64,000 bases of DNA from Pararobbsia alpina (GCF_902859895.1 NZ_CADIKM010000004.1:124001-188000), one strand, 5' to 3'. Shown: positions 17,161 to 26,113, counted from the stretch's first letter. Notes: a model not told the origin generated them from the letters alone. A program made the numbers and translations.

Positions 17161-17755
17161 TCAAAAGGTGTACGGGAAACGCAACTCGACCACGAAGTCC
17201 GGCGCATCGGGGGTGAGTCCATGCTGACTGAGCCATTGATCGTCAGATGCTTGTTGATGACAGTCCAAAATTCATGGTGGACGCATTGGTCTGGCTGCCG
17301 GGGACGCTCACATACCCGGAGCCTGTATCCGTCTTGGTTTCCGGCTCGATCGCCGTCGTGAATGACAGGCTGGCCGAAGTTTTGTCGGACAGCGCGATGG
17401 CCGCCCCCGCACCGATCTGAAAGATGTCGCCGAGCTTGACCTTCCCCGGCTCGACTTGCCCCTGCACCGATGAAATATCGGCAAACGATGTAGCAACGTT
17501 ATAGGTATAGGACAAGCTACCGAACAGCACCACCGGATCATAGGTCTTCAGCACGGACACCCCGGCGCTGAAGTTCCAGATGCCCGTGCCGGTCGGCAGC
17601 TTGGCCGGCGTGATCAGATTGTTGTTGTTCGGGTCTGCGCTCACCGAGCGCACACGCTTGACGAGCGGCACGCCCACCGAGGAAGTGGTATCGAGCGCCA
17701 TCTGGGCGGCGCAGGGTCCTGCGGCGCCCAACAGTGTCCCGGCTACCCGGCGCAA
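17161..17755 (-). pseudogene. Decayed outer-membrane beta-barrel protein gene
   Basis: The minus strand encodes barrel-like sequence (GIWNFSAGVSVLKTYDPVVLFGSLSYTYNV..., IGAGAAIALSDKTSASLSFTTAIEP) in one frame that stops at 17243. After the stop, another frame supplies KHLTINGSVS, and a third supplies LTPDAPDFVVELRFPYTF followed by a stop at 17161, the aromatic C-terminus expected of an outer-membrane barrel. At least two frameshifts are therefore needed, and the N-terminal part, including any signal peptide, is missing. It is joined at its 5' side directly to the remnant at 17755-18519. Confidence 0.7.
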
Positions 17756-18519
17756 GTGGTTTTGCCTTGTTGTACACCTGTGCATTGCCGAACACATTGC
17801 CGCTGTCGATCGACGACAGCGCGGCATTGTTCGACTGCGCGTTGTCGATGCCGCTTGCGATGTTCCCGCCGACATTGCCGGTCGCATTCGCGAGTGACCC
17901 ACTACCGATCGAGGCGGTCGAGGTACCGGGAGCCTGCGTGTTCACATATTCGGTCACGCTGCCGTGCACATGGGTCTTGCCCCAGTCACGCGACGATTCC
18001 GACGCCCATCCCCAATCGGAGGCGCTATGCGATTCCTTGCTGCCCTGCTTGTAAAACGCATAGCTCTGGCTCTTCGAGCTCGACGAGTCGCTCATCGAGG
18101 TCTTCGAGCCATAGATGTAACCCGAGCCCGAACCCGAAGCGGCGTCGGTCGAGCTTCTGTTCGTGGTCTTCTGCACATAGGCGCCCAGCGTGAAGCCCGC
18201 GTTCAGTGAGGCTGCGACGGCGGCATTGCCGCTCTTTGAATGGGTGATCGAGAACACCGGATAGAAGGTGGTGGACTCGACTTCGGAAACGTCGTCACGC
18301 GTACCGTGACGGGATCGTCTTTCTTCGGCACGACGTCATAGGCAATACGCGCGTAATCGTGCGCGCGATGATGAGGTCACCCGGTTCGTCGGCCCCCGCG
18401 GGCAGCGCCGGCCACATCGCCGCGGCGCCTGCGAACGCAATGCCGACCAGCCATGCAGCCCGCCGCATCGGCCTGCCACACGTCTGCGAGGCAGCATCAT
18501 TAGATGAGGAGTGCGTCAT
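17755..18519 (-). pseudogene. Decayed secreted surface-protein gene
   Basis: An ATG at 18519 opens a frame with a signal-peptide-like segment (MRRAAWLVGIAFAGAAAMWPALPAGADEPGD contains it). This frame runs into a stop near 18295; compatible sequence resumes in another frame as SEVESTTFYPVFSITHSKSGNAAVAASLNAG. The next 170 residues are low-complexity and S/G/N-rich, ending in the repeat-like unit ASGIDNAQSNNAALSSIDSGNVFGNAQVYNKA, which resembles repeats of Burkholderia surface/'heme utilization'-annotated proteins. The frame then fuses out of register with the barrel remnant. Frameshifts and loss of the C-terminus mark it as a pseudogene of a cell-surface protein once controlled by the sigma-54 promoter at 18826. 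Confidence 0.65.
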
Positions 18520-18556
18520 AAACAGGACGACAAGGAGGGAAGTGGAAGTTTTCGTC

Positions 18557-18799
18557 TCACTTCCTGTTGTAGGTGACGATGTTTCCGGTCTGCGCACGTG
18601 CAGCGTCGGTCGGCTGCGGAGTCTGCACCGGCGGGCCGATTTCGTCCCAGAGGGTGACCGAGTTGCCACGAAATCCGTTGGGCGTCGCCGCGACCATGAT
18701 CATGGCGACTGCACGGCCGCGCTGATGGTCGAGCATGCGGTCGTCCAGGGTCGCGATTGCCAGGTACGCGTTATGCGAATTCGATGTGTCCTTGCGCAT
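18557..18799 (-). CDS. Small hypothetical protein, first gene of sigma-54 operon
   Basis: An 80-residue protein (MRKDTSNSHNAYLAIATLDDRMLDHQRGRAVAMIMVAATPNGFRGNSVTLWDEIGPPVQ...) with a strong ribosome site, GGAGGGG, 4 bases before the ATG at 18799. No signal peptide or membrane helix is evident. It immediately follows the sigma-54 promoter at 18826-18841 (predicted leader about 16 bases) and stays intact while the next two genes have decayed. No family recognised; the motif VTLWDEIGPP is the most distinctive part. Confidence 0.7.
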   Translation of the reverse strand: MRKDTSNSHNAYLAIATLDDRMLDHQRGRAVAMIMVAATPNGFRGNSVTLWDEIGPPVQTPQPTDAARAQTGNIVTYNRK

Positions 18800-18825
18800 G
18801 ATCCCCTCCTTCACGGAGGGTGTTT

Positions 18826-18841
18826 AGCGATAAGCGTGCCA
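18826..18841 (-). promoter_or_regulatory. Sigma-54 promoter
   Basis: The minus strand reads TGGCACGCTTATCGCT: the full -24 element TGGCACG, four spacer bases and TCGCT at -12 (consensus TTGCW, one mismatch). GG and GC doublets have correct spacing. The predicted start lies near 18815, giving a leader of about 16 bases that contains the ribosome site of the gene at 18799. Confidence 0.85.
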
Positions 18842-18916
18842 TTGGACGCAAAAGGTTACGCGGTGCGGCGCTCAAGGGAACGCGTGCGACAGGACACGCG
18901 ATAGACTGTCGAAAAT

Positions 18917-18932
18917 GTTTCAGAACTGAAAC
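18917..18932. promoter_or_regulatory. Perfect dyad GTTTCAG-AA-CTGAAAC, likely activator site
   Basis: A 7+2+7 inverted repeat about 76 bases upstream of the -24 element. This distance is typical for enhancer sites of sigma-54 activators. Confidence 0.5.
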
Positions 18933-18952
18933 GAGCGTCAGACTGTAAAATA

Positions 18953-18961
18953 GTTTGAAAC
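18953..18961. promoter_or_regulatory. Second related dyad GTTT-G-AAAC
   Basis: A short inverted repeat with the same GTTT/AAAC ends as the dyad at 18917, about 32 bases further from the promoter. Two spaced sites would suit cooperative binding of a hexameric activator. Confidence 0.35.
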
Positions 18962-19394
18962 AACGGCAAGCCAAGGCGGCGGAACACGCAGCCTGGCAGG
19001 CGGGATTCCCGCAAACGGAAATGGCCCTAAAGTTTTGAGGATGCGCTGCCGTTAAGGAGCTATGTACGAAAGAAAAGCCGATGGGCTGAAGCTGGCGTTG
19101 CCGGACAAAACACCGCAATATTGCCCGCCCAGGCAAGCTTTCATACGGTCGCGGGCCGTGGCTGTACTATAGTAAGCACAGTCGCTGGCTGCTCGAAGTC
19201 AAACGCAAGAGCCGGAGTCAACCGGCACTGCAGTACATCATGCCATTCGGGGACCCGCAGTCGAAGCTAGTGAAGACGATCGAAATCGTCGGACGCAAGA
19301 CGTGGCGTCGCACCTGTGAAAAGCGCCGCGAGCCGATGTGCGTGGTCAATCACGATCGCACACGACTGGATGAATTGACGACAGGGTCACGTTT

Positions 19395-20774
19395 ATGGAA
19401 ACCGGACAACGACGGCAACTGGTGTATGTCTCCCGTCAGCCCAATGAACAACTGCATGATCTGCTGCGCGCGCGCGGTTGGGACGTCAAGTTCGCCTCGA
19501 CGGCGCGCGAGGTCCAGCGTGCGGTCCATCAGGATGGCCCGACTGGAGGATTGTTCGACGTCAGCAGCGGCTATGGCACGCATGAACTCGGCGCGTTCGA
19601 GAGCTGCCTGACGCTGCCCAACGTCGGTTGGGTCGCGACTGCGGGAAGCGGCCAGCTTGCCGACCGGCTGGTGCGACGCCTGATTCGCGACTACTGCTTT
19701 GACTACCTGACGGTCCCCTATTCCGGCGAAAAGATCGTCGACTCGATCGGCCATGCGTATGGCATGGTTGCGCTCGGCGAGCAGGAACTCTCGCTGATCG
19801 GCAGCTCGCGCGACGAGGAAATGGTCGGCAGCTGTGACGCCATGCGCCAGCTGTTCCGCACGATTCGCAAAGTCGCGAACACGGATGCAAGCGTGTTTAT
19901 TGCTGGCGAGTCAGGGACCGGCAAGGAATTGACCGCACGGGCGATTCACGAGCGCTCAGAGCGCCGCAAAATGCCGTTTGTCGCCATCAACTGCGGCGCG
20001 ATTCCCCATCATTTGTTGCAGTCGGAACTATTTGGCTATGAGCGCGGCGCGTTCACTGGCGCCAATGCGCGCAAGATCGGCCGGGTCGAGTCAGCCCATG
20101 GCGGCACCCTGTTTCTCGACGAAGTCGGCGACCTGCCGCTCGAGAGCCAGGCGAGCCTGCTGCGCTTTTTGCAGGAGCGCAAGATCGAACGGCTCGGCGG
20201 CCAGGATTCGATTGCCGTCGATGTTCGTGTGATCGCGGCGACGCATGTCGATCTCGAACACGCGATGCGTGACAACCGCTTCCGCGTCGACCTGTTTCAC
20301 CGCCTTTGTGTGCTGCGTGTCGATGAACCGCCGTTGCGAGCGCGCGGCAAGGATATCGAATTGCTCGCGCATCACATGCTCGAACGCTTTCGCACGGACA
20401 ATGCGCGGCGCCTGCGGGGGTTCTCGGCGCCGGCGATCGAGGCGATGTACAACTACGGCTGGCCGGGGAATGTCCGTGAGCTGATCAATCGCGTGCGCCG
20501 TGCGATCGTGATGGCCGAAGGCCGCCTGATCACCCCGGAAGATCTCGAACTCCAGAGCTTCGCGTCGCAACGCACGGTGACGCTCGCTGAAGCGCGCGAA
20601 GAAGCCGAGCGTCATGCGATCGAGGCGGCTTTGCTGCGCCACCGGCATCGTCTCAACGAGGCCGCGGTCGAACTCGGCATCTCGCGCGTCACGCTCTACC
20701 GACTCATGGTCGCGCACGGCTTGCGCAGCCCCAGCGAAGACCGCCTGCCGATCGAACGCGTCGCGCAGGGCTGA
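19395..20774 (+). CDS. VpsR-like sigma-54 activator (copy 2)
   Basis: A 459-residue paralogue of the regulator at 15595, co-linear from residue 8 on ([23 protein letters not shown]) but without the 55-residue N-terminal tail. The candidate acceptor is Asp55 (GLFDV); the receiver lysine is replaced (DYLTVP instead of DYVKTP). The AAA+ domain is intact: GESGTGKE 171-178, GAFTGA 218-223, [11 protein letters not shown]. The C-terminal helix-turn-helix [18 protein letters not shown] differs from copy 1 at only a few positions, so both may bind the same sites. Divergent from the sigma-54 operon and convergent with thyA, from which it is separated by only 12 bases. Confidence 0.9.
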   Translation: METGQRRQLVYVSRQPNEQLHDLLRARGWDVKFASTAREVQRAVHQDGPTGGLFDVSSGYGTHELGAFESCLTLPNVGWVATAGSGQLADRLVRRLIRDYCFDYLTVPYSGEKIVDSIGHAYGMVALGEQELSLIGSSRDEEMVGSCDAMRQLFRTIRKVANTDASVFIAGESGTGKELTARAIHERSERRKMPFVAINCGAIPHHLLQSELFGYERGAFTGANARKIGRVESAHGGTLFLDEVGDLPLESQASLLRFLQERKIERLGGQDSIAVDVRVIAATHVDLEHAMRDNRFRVDLFHRLCVLRVDEPPLRARGKDIELLAHHMLERFRTDNARRLRGFSAPAIEAMYNYGWPGNVRELINRVRRAIVMAEGRLITPEDLELQSFASQRTVTLAEAREEAERHAIEAALLRHRHRLNEAAVELGISRVTLYRLMVAHGLRSPSEDRLPIERVAQG

Positions 20775-20786
20775 ACGCCCGCGCGC

Positions 20787-21620
20787 TCAGACTGCGATCG
20801 GCGCCTTGATGGCCGGATGGTAGACGTAGTCGACGATCTCGAAATCGTCATAGCGATAATCGAAGATCGACTCGGGGCGGCGCTTGATCACAAGCTTCGG
20901 CAATGCAAATGCTTCGCGCGCAAGCAATGTGTCGACCTGTTCGAGATGATTCAGATACAGGTGGCAGTCGCCACCCGCCCAGACAAGCTCGCCGACCTCG
21001 AGATCGCACTGCTGGGCGAGCATATGGGTCAGGAAGGCATAGCTCGCCCAGTTGAACGGCGTACCGAGGAAAACGTCCTGGCTGCGGCAGAACAACAGGC
21101 AGCTCAGCTTGCCTTCATTGACATAGAACTGCGCGAAGCAATGACACGGGGTCAGCGCCATGCGGCCGATATGCGCGTTCTCCGAGGGCGAGAGCGATTC
21201 GTCGGGAAACGCGGCCACATTCAACGCGGTCAGCAACAGCCGCCGCGAATGAGGCCGGGTCCGCAGCTGGTGCACGAGTTCACTGACCTGGTCGACGGTC
21301 CCGCCGTCGGGCTTCGGCCAGAAGCGCCACTGGTATCCGTAGACCGGACCGAGTTCGCCGTTCTCGTCCGCCCATTCGTCCCAGATCGTCACGCCATTCT
21401 CGTTGAGATAGCGGATATTCGTATCGCCGTTCAGGAACCACAGTAACTCGTGGATCACGCTCTTCAAGTGGATGCGCTTCGTCGTGACCAGGGGAAAACC
21501 TTCGGCGAGATCGAAACGGACCTGACGCCCGAACACGCTGATCGTCCCAGTGCCCGTACGGTCGTCCTTCTTCGCGCCATGGGCGAGAATGTCCTTGATC
21601 AGGTCGTGATATTGCTTCAT
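20787..21620 (-). CDS. thyA: Thymidylate synthase
   Basis: A 277-residue thymidylate synthase converting dUMP to dTMP with methylene-tetrahydrofolate. The catalytic cysteine is Cys159 ([13 protein letters not shown]). Other signatures are [38 protein letters not shown] and the dUMP-binding GDCHLYLNH. It is about 13 residues longer than the E. coli enzyme, with the extra residues mainly in the RTRPHSRR...[15 protein letters not shown] region. The dihydrofolate reductase gene that recycles its product is 5.6 kb away, separated by the VpsR/sigma-54 locus. Confidence 0.97.
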   Translation of the reverse strand: MKQYHDLIKDILAHGAKKDDRTGTGTISVFGRQVRFDLAEGFPLVTTKRIHLKSVIHELLWFLNGDTNIRYLNENGVTIWDEWADENGELGPVYGYQWRFWPKPDGGTVDQVSELVHQLRTRPHSRRLLLTALNVAAFPDESLSPSENAHIGRMALTPCHCFAQFYVNEGKLSCLLFCRSQDVFLGTPFNWASYAFLTHMLAQQCDLEVGELVWAGGDCHLYLNHLEQVDTLLAREAFALPKLVIKRRPESIFDYRYDDFEIVDYVYHPAIKAPIAV

Positions 21621-21727
21621 GGGCGGCAGTGGCGATAAGTGGCGGAAAGAGGCCGAGACCCGGAAACCGAAACCGGGGACCCGAACCCAAGGCTCCAGTC
21701 AGCCGCCATTGTATCAACGCCAGCCGA

Positions 21728-23044
21728 TCATGCCCGGATCGGAAAACTCAGTGTGACCTGCAGCCCGCCCTCGGGCCGGTTGTCGATCTCGCACACGCCG
21801 CCCGCGTGGCGTGCGAGCCGGTCGACGATCGCGAGGCCAAGCCCGCTGTGGCCATTGCCGCCGCGCGCGGGGTCGAGCCGCACGAAGGGGCGCGTCGCCG
21901 CGGCGAGATTGGCCGGTGAGATGCCCTGCCCCGAGTCGCAGACACGCAGATACCAGCGGCCCGTCTCACGCCACGTCGAAATCCTGATCGGCGCCGCACC
22001 ATAGGCATGGGCGTTCTCGAGCAGGTTCATGAGCATCCGGTCGAGGGAGGCCTCGGGCAGCGCGAAGTCCGGGCCTGCGGCAAGATCGAGCTCGATCAGC
22101 GCATCGGTGGGATACACGGCGTGATAGTTGCGCGCGGCACGTTCGCAGAGCGCTTCGACGCTGGTCGGCAAGGACTGGTCGGGTGCGTCGTTCGCGAACA
22201 TCAGGAACTGGTCGACGATATGCGTGAGAGAGACGACATCGCGGACCACGCCGTCGCGCACGCGTGGTTCGTCCAACATCTCGGCACGCAGGCGCAGGCG
22301 TGCGAGCGGTGTGCGCAGATCGTGCGCGACACCGGCGAGCATCACATTGCGGTCGCTCTGGGTCTGCGAGATGTCGCTGACCATCTGGTTGAAACCGCGC
22401 GTGAGCTGACGCAGTTCGCGTGGCCCCGACTCGATGACCGGCCCGACCAGCTGGCCGCGCCCGAAGCGCCCAACCGCCGCGACCAGCGTGCGCAGCGGCC
22501 GCTGCACCTGCCAGGCGGCGAACAGCCCCGACATCGCAGCGCCGATCGTGATGAAGATCAACCAGAACAGCATCTTGTCGAAGGTGCGCGGACCTCGCAG
22601 CGGCTGCAGCGGCACCACGATCCATTGCGAATCTTTAGGCATGAGCACCCACAGGCGCGGGGGCGCCTTGCTGTCGTCGACTCGCATCATGGTGCCGTCG
22701 GGCATCGCATCGCGCAAGTCAGAGAGGAATCGCTCGAATGTCGGCTTTTGGTCGGCATCGGGCGGCGGCACCGACGATGCGCCCTGGTCGACCAGATGCA
22801 CGCGAGAAGGCAGCGGCAAATTCGGCGTGCGCGCCTGATGCTGCTTGACCGCGTCGACAAGAAAAGTGGTCTCCTCGACGGCGTAGTGCGTCTGCATTTC
22901 AGAGCGTTCGAAACGGATCGCCGTGTACCAGGCGAAATGCGAAAGCAGCAGCACGCCGACGGTGAATACCGACAGCCGGCCGAACAACGAATCAAAAGGA
23001 CGGAACCTCATGGCACGCGCAAAGTGAGCTCGTAGTGTGATCAC
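21728..23044 (-). CDS. EnvZ-type sensor histidine kinase
   Basis: A 438-residue kinase with two membrane helices (about 22-40 and 158-178) bracketing a 115-residue periplasmic region, a HAMP segment (VQRPLRTLVAAVGRFGRG), the phosphorylated His241 (AGVAHDLRTPLARLRLRAEM split by its H box) and a C-terminal ATPase domain (NLLENAHAYG, DSGQGI, GHSGLGLAIV). GTG at 23044 overlaps the stop of the response-regulator gene; an ATG at 23011 is an alternative start. Together with the OmpR-like gene it forms an osmotic- or envelope-type two-component system; the stimulus is not predictable. Confidence 0.9.
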   Translation of the reverse strand: MITLRAHFARAMRFRPFDSLFGRLSVFTVGVLLLSHFAWYTAIRFERSEMQTHYAVEETTFLVDAVKQHQARTPNLPLPSRVHLVDQGASSVPPPDADQKPTFERFLSDLRDAMPDGTMMRVDDSKAPPRLWVLMPKDSQWIVVPLQPLRGPRTFDKMLFWLIFITIGAAMSGLFAAWQVQRPLRTLVAAVGRFGRGQLVGPVIESGPRELRQLTRGFNQMVSDISQTQSDRNVMLAGVAHDLRTPLARLRLRAEMLDEPRVRDGVVRDVVSLTHIVDQFLMFANDAPDQSLPTSVEALCERAARNYHAVYPTDALIELDLAAGPDFALPEASLDRMLMNLLENAHAYGAAPIRISTWRETGRWYLRVCDSGQGISPANLAAATRPFVRLDPARGGNGHSGLGLAIVDRLARHAGGVCEIDNRPEGGLQVTLSFPIRA

Positions 23045-23766
23045 GTCGCCGCGGATGATTCATGCTCCCCGTCGGGCACGAACACATAGCCGCGCCCGCG
23101 GACGGTCTGGATGAAGCGCGGTGCCGAAGGATCGCCTTCGAGAATCCGGCGCAGCCGCCAGACCTGTACGTCGATGCCGCGATCGGTGCCGTCGTATTCA
23201 GGGCCGTGCAGCAGTTCGAGCAGTCGCTCGCGCGTGAGCGTGCGCATCGGGTAATTGACGAAAATCTTCAGCAGCGCAAACTCGCTGCCCGAGAGTGGCA
23301 CCGCGGCGCCCGAATGGGTCAGCGTGCGCCCCTGGAAATCGAGCACGAAGCGGCCGAAGCCGTACGGCTCGCGCTGTTCGGGCGCGGCACTGGGAATCGT
23401 CTTGCGCCGGCGCAGCACGGCCTGCACACGGGCAAGCAGTTCACGCGGATTGAACGGCTTGCCGAGATAGTCGTCCGCGCCGAGCTCGAGGCCGACGATC
23501 CGGTCGACGTCGTCGGCGCGTGCCGTCAGCATGATCACGGGGATATCGTCCCCGGTCGCGCGCAGCTGGCGCAGTGCGGTCAGGCCGTCGACACCCGGCA
23601 TCATCAGGTCGAGCACGATCAGGTCGGGTCGTTCGCGTTCGAGGCGCCGCTCGAGCGAGGCCGCGTCGTGAAGGACCGAAACCTCTATGCCCTGGCGATT
23701 CAGGTAGTCGCGCAGCAGGTCCCGAAGTTCGGGGTCGTCGTCGATGACAAGGATTTGAGTAGCCAT
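23041..23766 (-). CDS. ompR: OmpR-family response regulator
   Basis: A 241-residue regulator. The receiver (1-120) has acidic pocket VIDDDPE, acceptor Asp53 (LIVLDLMMPGVDG) and KPF lysine. The winged-helix DNA-binding domain (145-235) contains LSGSEFALLKIFVNYP and RGIDVQVWRLRRILE, ending VRGRGYVF. It starts at the ATG at 23766; an upstream in-frame start is unlikely. It is the first gene of the ompR-envZ pair, with overlapping stop/start. The periplasmic Spy/CpxP-like gene 200 bases away is divergently transcribed and may be a target. Confidence 0.92.
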   Translation of the reverse strand: MATQILVIDDDPELRDLLRDYLNRQGIEVSVLHDAASLERRLERERPDLIVLDLMMPGVDGLTALRQLRATGDDIPVIMLTARADDVDRIVGLELGADDYLGKPFNPRELLARVQAVLRRRKTIPSAAPEQREPYGFGRFVLDFQGRTLTHSGAAVPLSGSEFALLKIFVNYPMRTLTRERLLELLHGPEYDGTDRGIDVQVWRLRRILEGDPSAPRFIQTVRGRGYVFVPDGEHESSAAT

Positions 23767-23959
23767 GATGTGTAGTGTAAACGCTCGATGAGCGGTCAAT
23801 GATTGGACCAAAGCGACGCCGGACGCAGGGGCAATTACGAGAGGTTACGACCCGGGCCAGGGTAACTCCGCGTAATAAAGAAAAGCCAGAACGTAATCAG
23901 TATTGGGGCGCGAATAGCTACGCTCGCGTTACGCAATCAAACGTTTCAAGGAGCACAGT

Positions 23960-24517
23960 ATGATCCGCAGAACCACAATTAGTGCCGCGCTTGCCGGCCT
24001 CGTCACCGCCCTCGCCCTCTCGAGCGGCACCGTCTATGCGGCGATGGCTGCACCCGATACGGCCTCCGAAGCGCATGCGCACGCCCACGGACACTTCAAG
24101 CACGGTCGCCATGGCGACTTCGAGAAGCAACTCGAGAAGCTGCATGCCCAACTCAAGCTGAATTCTCAACAGGAAGCACTCTGGAAGACTGCCGTCGACA
24201 CGATGCATGCGAACCGTGAGCAGATGCGCGCGCAGCACAAGGCGAACAAGGCGCAGATGAAAGCGGCCATGCAGCAGCCGATCCTCGATCTCGCCGCGAT
24301 GCATGCCGCGCGCGAGCAACAGGCCCAGCAGGCTCGCCAGCTGCATGAGCAGACGACGCAAGCCTGGCTCAACGTCTACAACGCGCTCGACGATCAGCAA
24401 AAGACGATGGTCAGCACGGCACTGAAGACCCGCTGGCAAAAAATGGCGCAACACCGTGCCGAGATGCGCGAACATCAGGAGCATGATGAGGCGGCCAGCA
24501 TGCCGGCCGCGCAGTAA
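23960..24517 (+). CDS. Spy/CpxP-like periplasmic protein
   Basis: A 185-residue protein with a signal peptide (cleavage near VYA-AMA, residue 26), a histidine/glycine-rich stretch (HAHAHGHFKHGRHG) that might bind metal, then long charged helices carrying two LTxxQ-like units (LKLNSQQEALWKT; LDDQQKTMVSTAL). These are features of Spy/CpxP-type periplasmic chaperones and metal-response proteins. Good ribosome site (AAGGAG). Divergent from the ompR-like gene. Confidence 0.8.
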   Translation: MIRRTTISAALAGLVTALALSSGTVYAAMAAPDTASEAHAHAHGHFKHGRHGDFEKQLEKLHAQLKLNSQQEALWKTAVDTMHANREQMRAQHKANKAQMKAAMQQPILDLAAMHAAREQQAQQARQLHEQTTQAWLNVYNALDDQQKTMVSTALKTRWQKMAQHRAEMREHQEHDEAASMPAAQ

Positions 24518-25254
24518 GGTCCCCCGCTGCGGCGCCGCTGTATGGCCCTGCTGTATGACCGCGCCGTATGCCCCGTGTATGGCTGCACCGCAACACTAGT
24601 CACTCGACGGTAACCTGGCGATGGCCGGGCAGCAACTCATAGGCGCCCAGCGATAAGGGGGCCGTTGCGGAGATCCTGCTCGGCCGTTCAGGTCTCTGAA
24701 GGGGCCCGCGGAAGAGATCCTGCTGAAGAGATCCTGGTGAAAAGCCCCCTTTGAAGAGACCCCGGTGAAGAAACCTAGCGGAAAACTTTAGCTGAAAAAT
24801 CCAGCTGAAGATATCTAGCTGAAGAGATCCATAAAGGTATCCGGGAAAACCCGAAATCGACCTCCCCCGGTCTCCTGCCGGACTGTCGCCCGTCTGCGCA
24901 AGGGTGTTCCCTAATCCCCATCCTACCCACCTGTCACCGACTGCCGATTCGTTCCTGGGAATAACCCTAATACATAGGGAAATCCGCGGCAAAACCCACG
25001 GCAAAACCCGCCCCCGCCCCGCTTTTATCCCCTAACGCTTCCGGTAAAATCCGGCCTCGTTTGAGGGTAGCCGCACGAGTCGATAACGCAAATATTTACG
25101 CGTGATTTACGGGTGGCGTGCGTGTATGCGACATCCGATGGGCGCTTCTGCAGGTTCGATGCCCATTGGCATTTTGTCCGTCTACAATGAATTTAGGTAG
25201 CCCAGCAAAATGGGCCAGCATTTAGTTCGGCTCACTCTCGCAAGTCAGGAAAAC
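24518..25254. other. Intergenic region with 14-base tandem repeats
   Basis: About 740 bases without a convincing gene. A minus-strand frame at 24600-25004 exists only because the repeat array at 24708-24831 is open; it has no ribosome site and low-complexity translation. The right end must hold the promoter of the amino-acid transporter genes. Confidence 0.6.
24708..24831. repeat. Nine imperfect 13-14-base tandem repeats
   Basis: Nine adjacent copies related to GCTGAAGAGATCCT; the first two and last two are closest to consensus and the middle ones are degraded. The unit length is not a multiple of three, arguing against a protein-coding origin. Confidence 0.8.
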
Positions 25255-26028
25255 ATGAAAAAAATCGCTTTGTGCCTGTCGCTCGCCTTGGTCGCTTTCG
25301 CCGCCCAAGCCAAGGACTATTCAACGTTGCGCTTTGGCGTCGACGCCAGCTATCCGCCGTTCGAATCGAAGGCATCGAACGGGGACATCGTCGGCTTCGA
25401 CATCGACCTCGGCAATGCCCTGTGCGCAAAGCTGAAAGCGAAGTGCGTGTGGGTACCACAAGACTTCGATGGCCTGATTCCCGCGCTCAAGGCACGCAAG
25501 TTCGACGGCATCATCTCGTCGCTGTCGATCACCGGAGCGCGTGAAAAGGAAATCGCGTTCTCGAACAAGCTGTTTGACGCACCCGCACGGATGATCGCGA
25601 AGGAAGGTTCGTCGCTCAAGCCGACGCCGGATTCGCTCAAGGGCAAGCGCGTCGGTGTCGAACAGGGTACGACGCAGGAAACCTATGCGAAGACATACTG
25701 GGCACCTGCCGGCGTCAACGTGGTGCCTTACCAGGACCAGCAGCAAGTCTATGCCGACCTGCTTTCGGGCCGCCTCGACGCGACGCTCCAGGATGAAGTA
25801 CAGGCCGACGTTGGCTTCCTGAAGACCCCGCAAGGCAAGGGCTTCGCCTGGGCCGGCGCGGAAATCAACGATCCGAAGACGATCGGCGCGGGTACCGGCA
25901 TCGGTCTGCGCAAGGAAGATACGGAACTCAAGGCCATGCTGAACAAGGCAATCGCCGAGATTCACTCGGACGGCACGTACGATAAGCTGCAGAAGAAATA
26001 CTTCGACTTCAATATCTATACGAAGTAA
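25255..26028 (+). CDS. Basic amino-acid ABC transporter periplasmic binding protein (HisJ/ArgT type)
   Basis: A 257-residue lysine/arginine/ornithine/histidine-type binding protein. The signal peptide is MKKIALCLSLALVAFAAQA with cleavage before KDY. Ligand-fold motifs: LRFGVDASYPPFESKASNGDIVGFDIDLGNALC, ISSLSITGAREKEIAFS, GKRVGVEQGTTQE. AGGAAAAC lies just before the ATG; the frame extends 15 codons upstream but the extension lacks a ribosome site. First gene of a four-gene importer operon. A large hairpin at 26071-26113 separates it from the permeases. Confidence 0.93.
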   Translation: MKKIALCLSLALVAFAAQAKDYSTLRFGVDASYPPFESKASNGDIVGFDIDLGNALCAKLKAKCVWVPQDFDGLIPALKARKFDGIISSLSITGAREKEIAFSNKLFDAPARMIAKEGSSLKPTPDSLKGKRVGVEQGTTQETYAKTYWAPAGVNVVPYQDQQQVYADLLSGRLDATLQDEVQADVGFLKTPQGKGFAWAGAEINDPKTIGAGTGIGLRKEDTELKAMLNKAIAEIHSDGTYDKLQKKYFDFNIYTK

Positions 26029-26070
26029 GAAGTAAGAAGTAAGAAGTCAGCAGCAAGCAAGCAAGACAGA

Positions 26071-26113
26071 GCGATCGCCGCGCGGCAGGGACGGGTGGGC
26101 CGCGGGCGATCGC
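26071..26113 (+). promoter_or_regulatory. Intercistronic hairpin after binding-protein gene
   Basis: Near-perfect 15-base arms (GCGATCGCCGCGCGGC / GCCGCGGGCGATCGC, 12-base loop) without a T run. Such structures downstream of binding-protein genes typically protect the upstream mRNA from 3' decay, giving more binding protein than permease. Confidence 0.6.

Larger units (their letters stand above)
18800..19394. other. Regulatory region between sigma-54 operon and second VpsR-like gene
   Basis: About 595 bases with no convincing gene. It contains the leftward sigma-54 promoter (18826-18841), two TTTC/GAAA dyads (18917-18932 and 18953-18961) at a distance suited to an activator, and the unmapped promoter of the rightward VpsR-like gene. 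Confidence 0.6.

Noticed and set aside
18802-18818. Hairpin CCCTCC-GTGAA-GGAGGG masking the ribosome site of the gene at 18799
   Set aside because: The predicted sigma-54 start falls in the left arm, so the transcript would probably lack it.
24708-24831. CRISPR array
   Set aside because: The repeats are adjacent without spacers, 13-14 bases long, and no cas genes are present.
24600-25004. Minus-strand frame of 134 codons
   Set aside because: It is created by the 14-base tandem repeats, with no ribosome site and low-complexity translation.
26023-26048. Short AAGTAAGA microsatellite at the HisJ-type stop codon
   Set aside because: Only three units; likely chance slippage with no visible role.
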